DNA of 33,081 nt. It comes from a virus. The position numbers and the translations under genes were made by a program. The DNA lies in IMG/VR virus record IMGVR_UViG_3300020174_000035, positions 1 to 33,081 of that record, one strand, 5' to 3'. This document shows positions 6,562 through 12,840 of this stretch, piece by piece; within the stretch, counting starts at the first letter, position 1; each line of letters starts with the position of its first letter. Under the pieces are notes generated by a model, which was not told the origin of the DNA, ran no database searches, and saw only the letters and a program-made list of their open reading frames with translations.

Positions 6562-6987
6562 TTATGAGTCAATCAGGCCAGGAAAGGCCTTTTCTACAGT
6601 CTTAGCAGTAATACCTTTATACGGAAGTTTCTTATCTTTCACTGCAAGTATCAATTTCGCCTCATCTGGATGAATACTTTCCAGTAGCTCAATGAATAGC
6701 ATCTCGCGCTTAGGCTGTGTCAGACCAGGCGAACCACCTTTTAGAAAGATATAGAAACTACGAAAGCGACCATACAGACCAGACTCATTGTTCTCAAGTA
6801 CTTTGTCTTCTTTGTATGGAGGTGAACCTTCTGGAAGATCAAACTCGACTCTTGGATCAAATGCGTATTTCAATAATGAAATCATCACTTTGTTTCCTCG
6901 ATGATAGAGTAGATGATCTACTTTCTCTTTCGTTGTCTTCTTCTCTGATACCTCTTTCAAGACAGTACTGACTAATGGTAATGGCAT
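6562..6987 (-). CDS. DUF6433-like T4-superfamily protein
   Basis: A 141-residue protein. Features I recognise from the DUF6433 family are an N-terminal helix pair with a TTKEKVDHLLYH pattern, DPRVEFDLPEGSPPYK, the KREMLFIELLESIHPDEAKL helix, and an ending in LPYKGITAKTVEKAFPGLI. The family occurs in many marine T4-like phages next to rnh or recombination genes and has no assigned function. The LLESIHPDEA plus AVKDKKLPYKGIT layout suggests a helical adaptor. GGAG lies upstream of the ATG, which follows the RNase H gene by one base. Confidence 0.75.
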   Translation of the reverse strand: MPLPLVSTVLKEVSEKKTTKEKVDHLLYHRGNKVMISLLKYAFDPRVEFDLPEGSPPYKEDKVLENNESGLYGRFRSFYIFLKGGSPGLTQPKREMLFIELLESIHPDEAKLILAVKDKKLPYKGITAKTVEKAFPGLIDS

Positions 6988-6988
6988 T

Positions 6989-7852
6989 TTAAAACTCCGA
7001 TATACATTCAGTTAAAAGTTTCAGTTTGTTCTTAATGAAGTAATTGAACAAGTCTTTTCGGCTCTTGCCTTCTTGCTCACCAAACTGTGTGAGAACGTCT
7101 TCTCTGATATTATCTGGTGTATTGCTCAGATCAATCAGTTTAACGTTGCGATGATAGTTGCGAGTAATTTCGCTGGTGAATAAGGTACAGTCTTCTGGCC
7201 AATCAGCAGATAGAACTGCATCAATGAATTTTGCTCGAATGGGCTTCTGTCGACCACCACTAACGAATGTATCGTCAGGTGATAACACATTAGGAACACC
7301 GTCACCAGAATCTCCACGTAGAACATGTTCTAGAAGAAATTGTGCTGGATCGTTGCATCGAAGCCAACGCTTCCGTACAGGATCATATTGCTCGACATTT
7401 GCGAACTTCTGCAACTGTTGGAAGTCTTTGTCGCCTGACAGAATCAAAATAGGATCACCACCGACTGGCATGCCATATTCGTAGCAGAGTACACCGATGA
7501 TATCGTCTGCTTCAGCATGTTCTGATTGTATGACACGATAGGGAAAATACTCTTTGATCTCATCACGAATTTTGTTGAGTGAGGTAAAGATGCTGTTCCA
7601 GTCAAGATCAGATTTTTCTCTGTTCTTCCGACGGGACGCTTTGTAGTAAGGAAAGAGTTGCTTGCGCCAGTAATTCTTATCATCACAGGCAATTACGAGT
7701 TCGCCGTATTCAGAACCAAACTTTACACGATTCATACGGATTGAGTTGAGTATCATATGCCGAAGTAGATTCTCATCGACATCTATGGAATGACCTTGAA
7801 GTGACATCATCAGGTTAGATATCATCACTTGGTTTAAGTCTAAAATAATCAC
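6989..7852 (-). CDS. rnh: T4 RNase H-like 5'-3' exonuclease (FEN family)
   Basis: A 287-residue protein with FEN-type nuclease signatures: Asp5 in MIILDLNQ, the CDD at 56-58 followed by a basic KASRRKNREK helical arch, AEADD at 113-117, the SGDKDFQQL motif at 139-147, and the GDSGDGVPNV helix-hairpin-helix at 180-189. These acidic clusters bind the two metals. T4 RNase H removes RNA primers from lagging-strand fragments, and the primase encoded at 16198 would be a functional partner. A strong sigma70 promoter with a 13-bp palindrome lies just upstream, so this gene probably heads its own early transcript. Confidence 0.93.
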   Translation of the reverse strand: MIILDLNQVMISNLMMSLQGHSIDVDENLLRHMILNSIRMNRVKFGSEYGELVIACDDKNYWRKQLFPYYKASRRKNREKSDLDWNSIFTSLNKIRDEIKEYFPYRVIQSEHAEADDIIGVLCYEYGMPVGGDPILILSGDKDFQQLQKFANVEQYDPVRKRWLRCNDPAQFLLEHVLRGDSGDGVPNVLSPDDTFVSGGRQKPIRAKFIDAVLSADWPEDCTLFTSEITRNYHRNVKLIDLSNTPDNIREDVLTQFGEQEGKSRKDLFNYFIKNKLKLLTECISEF

Positions 7853-7876
7853 AAAATTTCTCCGATTAATATAGTC

Positions 7877-7889
7877 ACTGTATTACAGT
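7877..7889. promoter_or_regulatory. 13-bp palindrome next to the -10 (candidate operator)
   Basis: ACTGTA-T-TACAGT is a perfect inverted repeat just downstream of the -10 of the RNase H promoter, over the expected transcription start. That is a typical place for a repressor site. The half-site ATTACAGT recurs at 3455-3462 beside another promoter. Confidence 0.5.
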
Positions 7890-7890
7890 A

Positions 7891-7920
7891 ATTATACATC
7901 ATTCTCCGTGTCACTGTCAA
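7891..7920 (-). promoter_or_regulatory. Sigma70 consensus promoter for the RNase H gene
   Basis: Minus-strand -35 TTGACA (7920-7915), 18-bp spacer, -10 TATAAT (7896-7891). Both hexamers match consensus. The -35 and spacer lie in the last codons of the 7892-8272 gene. Confidence 0.85.
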
Positions 7921-8272
7921 CCTCTTTGTAGAAGTCGAAACATAGCTGTTTTTCCTCTTCACCGTCATCAAAGTCGTACAATGTATACGCCATGGACTGC
8001 AAAGGATGATAGGAATTATCAGTATTATAGACGAATGACTTCAAAGATTCATACAACAATGCTATATCGCTTGTATATGAGTCAGAGAAGTCATCTGGTA
8101 GAATATTTTCTTCCATCAAAAAAGAAAGGATATCAGATGTCACATCTTGACACAATTCATCGATTACCTCGACACTATAACTGGTAAGAGTGACACCTGG
8201 TTCTTTTTCTTTCTGCTTACGTTTTTTGATTGCAATGAAATCGTAAACATTGTTACCGTTTTCGGCTGTCAT
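7892..8272 (-). CDS. Hypothetical acidic protein
   Basis: A 126-residue protein with a basic N-terminal patch (IKKRKQKEKE) followed by an acidic helical body. Resemblance to short genes near rnh in other T4-like phages is only an impression. The ATG overlaps the stop of the glycosyltransferase gene (ATGA), and the 3' end doubles as promoter sequence for rnh, which constrains its last ten codons. Confidence 0.75.
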   Translation of the reverse strand: MTAENGNNVYDFIAIKKRKQKEKEPGVTLTSYSVEVIDELCQDVTSDILSFLMEENILPDDFSDSYTSDIALLYESLKSFVYNTDNSYHPLQSMAYTLYDFDDGEEEKQLCFDFYKEVDSDTENDV

Positions 8273-9267
8273 GCAGAATACTTAAAGACTTCAGCTGGAA
8301 ATGATCGATCTTCGATTTGGTGCTTCAATGCATTCAGCAGTGAAGTCCACTCAGCGGCTCTCGAATCCCAGTTATGAAATGCATTGATATAACCTTGCAT
8401 CGGTCCAGTTCTATCAGCCATTCTTGAATAGTTACTGATTGCAATATCAAGAACATTGTGAAATAGACCAGCATGGCGATTTACATCTTCATGGTACTGA
8501 TACATGTGCGTCCAATGTCCAGCAGTCTCATAGAGAGCCGCATAGTTTGAATGTACACATAGAAGACCAGCACTCATTGCTTCCATCAAGCAGAGACATG
8601 ATGTTTCAGGCCAGATTGAAGGATAAGCAAAGATATGAGATTTCTTCAGATGATCACGAATAACTTCATTATCAACGGTGCCATGATTTGTCATATTAGG
8701 ATGAGCATCGATGGCATCAAATAGATTCTTATAGTCCTCGTCTCTTTGATCCCAGCCATATAATCCAAATGATGAGAAGACATCTAGATGAATATTTTCA
8801 TGTTTCTTTGCAAGACTCTCAAACACAGGCAAAAGAATGTTTAGTCCACGATGTGGCGTAGGAGTATAAACGATTCGAATACCTTCTTCGGTCGATGGTT
8901 TTTCATGCGGCTCGATTGGTGTGATAGCGTTATGCATTACAACACATTTAGACCAAGGTAGATCATATTGCTGAATGTATTGTTGCATTTGCCAGTTTGA
9001 TACGAAAACATATTTGTGAAACTGATCACGAATGTTAACGTTGCGAATGAACTCAGACTCAGGATCTCCTGGCAAATCATGTGCCCAGAAGATTCGAATC
9101 TTATCTTTGTTGAGTGGAGTTTTAACGCGAGACGAAACAATTTGAAACTCTTTGAGTAGCTCTTTGTCGATACGCTTGGCAAGTTCCATTGTCATGCGCT
9201 CAGTGCCACCCATTGATTTCATATTAGTTTCATTGCGAATGAATTCGCCATTAATAATCTCTGCCAT
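8269..9267 (-). CDS. Glycosyltransferase, GT4-type (GT-B fold)
   Basis: A 332-residue protein. The MGGTERMTMELAKRI segment near residue 19 is the donor-side glycine loop seen in GT4 enzymes. The C-terminal half has PHRGLNILLPVFESLAKKH and a later SIWPETSCLCLMEAMSAGLL, the usual E-x(7)-E nucleotide-sugar binding region. Length is typical of a compact family 4 retaining enzyme. The acceptor is unknown; phage enzymes of this type may glycosylate DNA bases, virion proteins or host surface sugars. AAGGA precedes the ATG. The gene sits in a DNA-metabolism region, which favours a DNA or nucleotide target only weakly. Confidence 0.85.
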   Translation of the reverse strand: MAEIINGEFIRNETNMKSMGGTERMTMELAKRIDKELLKEFQIVSSRVKTPLNKDKIRIFWAHDLPGDPESEFIRNVNIRDQFHKYVFVSNWQMQQYIQQYDLPWSKCVVMHNAITPIEPHEKPSTEEGIRIVYTPTPHRGLNILLPVFESLAKKHENIHLDVFSSFGLYGWDQRDEDYKNLFDAIDAHPNMTNHGTVDNEVIRDHLKKSHIFAYPSIWPETSCLCLMEAMSAGLLCVHSNYAALYETAGHWTHMYQYHEDVNRHAGLFHNVLDIAISNYSRMADRTGPMQGYINAFHNWDSRAAEWTSLLNALKHQIEDRSFPAEVFKYSA

Positions 9268-9280
9268 GATAAATCCTTAA

Positions 9281-9460
9281 TTAGCCAGCGTATTCATTCA
9301 CTGAAATTAGATTACTGTTCTTAACGCGCATCAACTCACCACGACTTCCACGCTTAGATGTGAAATCAAAAGGCTTCAATACCAGCGTGTGCATAGAGCC
9401 GCTTGATCCCATGGGATAAACAGTCTGATTCGTCTTTTTGATTTTTGTCACTTTATTCAT
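9281..9460 (-). CDS. Hypothetical small basic protein (59 aa)
   Basis: This 59-residue frame begins at an ATG overlapping the glutaredoxin stop (ATGA) and ends at TAA 9281-9283, close before the glycosyltransferase. The product is basic at the N-terminus (MNKVTKIKKTNQTVYPMGSS) with a central FDFTSKRGSRGE stretch. Tight overlap with its neighbour and continuous coding support a real gene; its function is unknown. Confidence 0.65.
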   Translation of the reverse strand: MNKVTKIKKTNQTVYPMGSSGSMHTLVLKPFDFTSKRGSRGELMRVKNSNLISVNEYAG

Positions 9461-9681
9461 TGATCTAGATGCTCCTGTAGAGATTTGAAACCGCCGATGA
9501 CATCGCCATCTTCAGCTAGAATGAAAGGCATTGTTCGTACATCAGGATATTCGTCTAAGAATTCCTCCCGCGTAATGTCTTCGCCAACCTTGATCACTTT
9601 ATAATTTTTAGAATTAATATCAAGTAAACCGATCGCGGCTACACAATAGCCACAATTCTCTTTACTATAAACTGTGTACAT
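9457..9681 (-). CDS. Glutaredoxin
   Basis: A 74-residue complete glutaredoxin. The redox site is CGYC at residues 10-13. The cis-proline loop is TMPF and the glutathione-binding GG lies in VIGGFKSL. It probably reduces the phage ribonucleotide reductase, whose large subunit ends with a CESC cysteine pair. The short length is typical of phage NrdC/Grx proteins. It lies downstream of nrdB with a small membrane gene and an endonuclease gene in between. Confidence 0.93.
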   Translation of the reverse strand: MYTVYSKENCGYCVAAIGLLDINSKNYKVIKVGEDITREEFLDEYPDVRTMPFILAEDGDVIGGFKSLQEHLDQ

Positions 9682-9683
9682 TT

Positions 9684-9806
9684 TTATTCACCTGTGCCTT
9701 TAAACCAACTCACAATCTTATCTTGAAATGCTTTTGCAAATGCTGGCTGAGGAAAGTTCCAACCAATCAATGCGCCCACTGCTACCCAGAAAATCATTTC
9801 TAACAT
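9684..9806 (-). CDS. Small membrane protein (40 aa)
   Basis: This frame encodes one N-terminal hydrophobic helix (MIFWVAVGALIGWNFPQPAF) followed by a short amphipathic tail ending in WFKGTGE. GGAGTGAGTT precedes the ATG. Comparable one-helix proteins with a GWN-x-PQP turn occur in marine T4-like phages. The function is unknown; inner membrane location is inferred. Confidence 0.68.
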   Translation of the reverse strand: MLEMIFWVAVGALIGWNFPQPAFAKAFQDKIVSWFKGTGE

Positions 9807-9809
9807 AAC

Positions 9810-10235
9810 TCACTCCTTTAGTAGATTTCTACCGTTTATTTTTCCACCAACAAAACCATTATAGTACTCATGCGTCAGGAGAACATCTCTGTCCATCTGT
9901 TCTTTCATTTCATAATATGCACATTCTGATTTTGTATTACACAATCTTAACACATATCTTTCGAACTTGTCAAGACCATGTTTCTCTATTTGCTCAAGCA
10001 ATTCGTTACTTGAGCCCCAATATTTTTTCCAGTCGGACTGTACAGTCTTGATCCTTCTTCTGGTTTTTCCTTTAAGTGGAGGAAGTTTCTTTGTAGACCA
10101 GAAAAACTTTTTGCCGATGTATTTCTTATTGTTTACATTGTCAATTATAATGTACACAAACCCAGCATATGGTGCTAGAAATTCATCGTCTGGATCAAAT
10201 ATTTTTTCCTCATAATACCACGGATTAGAATACAT
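9810..10235 (-). CDS. SegE-like GIY-YIG endonuclease
   Basis: A 141-residue protein. The GIY-YIG core reads GFVYIIIDNVNNKKYIGKKF at about residues 25-44. A later FERYVLRLC strand, then SECAYYEMKEQM (Glu as metal ligand) and the terminal YYNGFVGGKINGRNL, match the SegE GIY-YIG family of T4-like phages. Such enzymes are free-standing homing or DNA-processing nucleases. It lies among nrdB, a zinc-ribbon gene and glutaredoxin, a classic location for homing endonucleases in T4-like genomes. The ATG overlaps the upstream TGA (TGATG). Confidence 0.8.
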   Translation of the reverse strand: MYSNPWYYEEKIFDPDDEFLAPYAGFVYIIIDNVNNKKYIGKKFFWSTKKLPPLKGKTRRRIKTVQSDWKKYWGSSNELLEQIEKHGLDKFERYVLRLCNTKSECAYYEMKEQMDRDVLLTHEYYNGFVGGKINGRNLLKE

Positions 10236-10405
10236 CAACTCCAGTCCATGGCCTCATCAAACAACGTATCCATGCCGTCATCGATATCACAACTGCATAC
10301 AGGACAATATTTAACTTCTATTTCTTCATCTTCGAAGTTTGACTGTGTTATTATTATATCACATCTTGTTTCGCAAGACATGCATTTGATACTTTTCTTT
10401 ATCAT
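10235..10405 (-). CDS. Small zinc-ribbon-like protein (56 aa)
   Basis: This short frame overlaps the nrdB stop (ATGA) and the start of the next gene (TGATG). It has two cysteine sets: C8, C11 and C15 near the N-terminus, and CPVCSC at 34-39, with an acidic linker and tail. The pattern suggests a single zinc ribbon. It could aid transcription or DNA binding; no family is assigned. Confidence 0.68.
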   Translation of the reverse strand: MIKKSIKCMSCETRCDIIITQSNFEDEEIEVKYCPVCSCDIDDGMDTLFDEAMDWS

Positions 10406-11475
10406 AAAGAAAATCCTTTAAACGTTTCTTCTCCTATATCCTGTACAATACCACCGACAATGTATGATGTAATTTCAGTCTCTTGTGGTGCAACTTGAAC
10501 ATTCGCACCGCTAATCCACTTCTCTGTCCAAGGCAGTGGATTACTACCGCCTCGATTTGTCGATAGACCGACAGCATACATTCTTTTGTTAGCAATCCAG
10601 TCTACATATTCTGATAGCAATGCTTCATTCAATCCGATCATTGTACCGTCTTTGAATAGATACTTTGCCCATGTCTTTTCTTGTTCTATAACTTCATTGA
10701 ATATTGCACGAACTTCTTCCTGACATTCTTCTGCAATCTTCTCAAAATCTTTATCTTCGCGTGGTAGAATTTTAAGCAATTGCTGTGTCGATGCTAGGTG
10801 TACATTCTCATCACGCGCAATAAACTTAATGATCTTAGCATTGCCTTCCATCTTCTTTAACTCAGCGAATGCCCATGAACACGCAAAGGACACATAGAAG
10901 CGAATGCCTTCAAGAGCATTTACAGCATTCAGACAGCGCCACAAAGCCTTCTTGTGTGCGTAAGTGCCATACTTCTCTCTATTATCGGTGAGAGTGATAA
11001 GATTGTCGTAATGTTTAGAAATAGAATTAGCACAGTCTACAATTTCTTTTAGATCCAACATCTCATCAAACACCTTAGATGGATCACTGTAGATGTTTCG
11101 AATGATGTGAGTGTATGACCGTGAGTGAATCGTTTCACTGAATGACCATGTAAGAATCCAGTTCTCTAATTCTGGCAATGAACAGATTGGCAACAATGCT
11201 TCGACTGGCGCTCGGCCTTGAACAGAGTCAAGAAGAATCTGTCGCTTTAGATTGCTAGTGAAAATGTGTTGCTCGTGATCAGTCAGTGCTTTGAAATCTT
11301 TACTATCACGACTGATATCAACTTCTTCTGGTCGCCAAAAGAATCCCAACTGCTTATCAGTTAATTTCTCAAAAATATTATATTTCTGTTTATCGTATCG
11401 TGCGATGTTGACAGGTGCACCAAAAAATGCTGGCTGTGTTGTGCTATCTATTTTTCGAGGATTAAATACAGACAT
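10402..11475 (-). CDS. nrdB: Class Ia ribonucleotide reductase, beta subunit
   Basis: A 357-residue subunit that aligns by eye with E. coli NrdB throughout. The di-iron ligands and radical tyrosine are all present: Asp83, Glu114, His117, Tyr121 (in SETIHSRSY), Glu189, Glu223 and His226. The C-terminus ends GFSL, the tail that docks in the large subunit. The enzyme makes deoxynucleotides for phage replication. It is followed by the zinc-ribbon and SegE-like genes and preceded by thyX, with nrdA further upstream. Confidence 0.97.
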   Translation of the reverse strand: MSVFNPRKIDSTTQPAFFGAPVNIARYDKQKYNIFEKLTDKQLGFFWRPEEVDISRDSKDFKALTDHEQHIFTSNLKRQILLDSVQGRAPVEALLPICSLPELENWILTWSFSETIHSRSYTHIIRNIYSDPSKVFDEMLDLKEIVDCANSISKHYDNLITLTDNREKYGTYAHKKALWRCLNAVNALEGIRFYVSFACSWAFAELKKMEGNAKIIKFIARDENVHLASTQQLLKILPREDKDFEKIAEECQEEVRAIFNEVIEQEKTWAKYLFKDGTMIGLNEALLSEYVDWIANKRMYAVGLSTNRGGSNPLPWTEKWISGANVQVAPQETEITSYIVGGIVQDIGEETFKGFSL

Positions 11476-11484
11476 CGTTATCTC

Positions 11485-12201
11485 TTATGCGTTAATAGGA
11501 TAAATTTGTGAAATGACCTTAGCGCATTCTTTTGCAATAGCCATATGCTCTTTCTGTGTACCATTTTCTTTACGTAATTCTATGTAGTGTATCCAAGATC
11601 GTAGCGTTCCATTCACGTACATGCGGGATTTAGTATTACCCTCTGGTAAAACACATCGTGCTTGCTCTTTTGCAATTCCATTCGCTAATGCCCATTTATA
11701 TGCTTTCGATGCGATATTCATAACCTCTGTTTGTTTCTCATACCATTGTCTTGCTAACATCTCTTCACTTGTACTGTCAACTCCTTCGCCGCCTTTTCCT
11801 ACGTTTTCTAGATTCAACTCAATGCTGTTTTGTCGATTCTTTGGATCTTGAAGTCTTGCTTCACGATGCTCGAACATATTTCCGAGATCAGATACATCCG
11901 CATACCTCTGACTAAATTCTTGAAAAGAAAAACTGCGGTGTCGTAGAATCTGTCGTGCGATGTCGCGTGTGGTTTCAATCTCCAAACACACACTGACCAT
12001 CTCGAAAGGTGACCAGTGTTTATGTTTGATGAGATAATTTAGAAGTCTGTCGTTAGTTTCGACATTTATCTGATTGCTAGGGTTACTCACTCGCGCACAA
12101 TATGCTACAAGATTTTCTATGTCTTTATCTCGTTGGGCATTTGTGGTAACAGGCAAAATACTAGCGTCACATGTACTGTGACTAATCAAAGTTACTTTCA
12201 T
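11485..12201 (-). CDS. thyX: Flavin-dependent thymidylate synthase
   Basis: A 238-residue ThyX. The family signature RHRSFSFQEFSQRY spans residues 87-100 and matches RHRxxS-x(4)-SxRY. CVLPEGNTKSRMYVNGTLRS in the C-terminal part forms the usual substrate-binding segment. The enzyme makes dTMP from dUMP with FADH2 and methylene-tetrahydrofolate. AAGGA lies upstream of the ATG. Together with dCMP deaminase (31189-31635) and RNR it completes a dTTP supply route. Confidence 0.96.
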   Translation of the reverse strand: MKVTLISHSTCDASILPVTTNAQRDKDIENLVAYCARVSNPSNQINVETNDRLLNYLIKHKHWSPFEMVSVCLEIETTRDIARQILRHRSFSFQEFSQRYADVSDLGNMFEHREARLQDPKNRQNSIELNLENVGKGGEGVDSTSEEMLARQWYEKQTEVMNIASKAYKWALANGIAKEQARCVLPEGNTKSRMYVNGTLRSWIHYIELRKENGTQKEHMAIAKECAKVISQIYPINA

Positions 12202-12212
12202 AATATATTCCT

Positions 12213-12800
12213 TTACTGAAGCGTTACTAGAATACTCGCTTGTCTGTTTGCAAAAACTCTGTTAACTTTAAATGCGGTTCCAGATATAATTGAATGCCTG
12301 GGCAAAACTTGACTACTTAATTCTTCAATCTCATTAGTCAATGTTGTTTTGGCTATACTACCAGTTTGTGTTTCAACACCATTAATAGTCACGTTAATAA
12401 CTTCTGTATCAAGCGTTAAATCTTCTTGACCAACTGTTCCATATTCGATAGCATTAGATACAGTATCTAGATCAAAAGAAAAAAGCATACAACTAGAATT
12501 AACAAATAAATTTGTTGTATGGCTAGGGACGTCGGGTGAAATTATCATGAACATTCCGAGTACTGCCTGAAAATCATATGCTCCAGCAATATTTTGAGCA
12601 TGATTCAACATAAGTGAATGTCCTGGATTATTAGGAGTTATAACTGAAACTCTACCATACTCAAATTCGGACTTTGATTCAATATAAAGTGGTGTCAAAC
12701 TATTAAACGGCACATCACCGAACATCAAGTCAGATGTCATCATTGATACTTTAGTATCAATGTCTGGATGTGTTGTAAGATCGATTACCGAAAGACTCAT
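12213..12800 (-). CDS. Unknown protein under a late promoter (possible virion protein)
   Basis: A 195-residue, beta-rich, slightly acidic protein with few lysines and many Ser/Thr/Asn. It has no signal peptide or membrane helix and no recognised motif. GGAG precedes the ATG, and a perfect TATAAATA lies 29 bases upstream of it. The composition resembles virion surface proteins rather than its neighbours nrdA and thyX. A late-expressed structural or adhesion role is inference. Confidence 0.75.
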   Translation of the reverse strand: MSLSVIDLTTHPDIDTKVSMMTSDLMFGDVPFNSLTPLYIESKSEFEYGRVSVITPNNPGHSLMLNHAQNIAGAYDFQAVLGMFMIISPDVPSHTTNLFVNSSCMLFSFDLDTVSNAIEYGTVGQEDLTLDTEVINVTINGVETQTGSIAKTTLTNEIEELSSQVLPRHSIISGTAFKVNRVFANRQASILVTLQ

Positions 12801-12829
12801 TTTGTTTCTCCAAAAATTAGATTGCTAGA

Positions 12830-12837
12830 TATTTATA
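12830..12837 (-). promoter_or_regulatory. Late promoter TATAAATA for the 12213-12800 gene
   Basis: Minus-strand TATAAATA in the context GATTATAAATATC, 29 bases before the start codon and just before the nrdA stop. It matches the T4 gp55-dependent late promoter. Confidence 0.78.
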
Positions 12838-12840
12838 ATC

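Noticed and set aside
7135-7326. Minus-strand frame overlapping RNase H in another frame
   Set aside because: It is fully contained in the conserved RNase H gene and shows no ribosome binding site or domain.
11691-11705. TATAAATG on the minus strand within thyX
   Set aside because: It deviates from the late consensus at the last base and encodes conserved ThyX residues; no downstream start fits.
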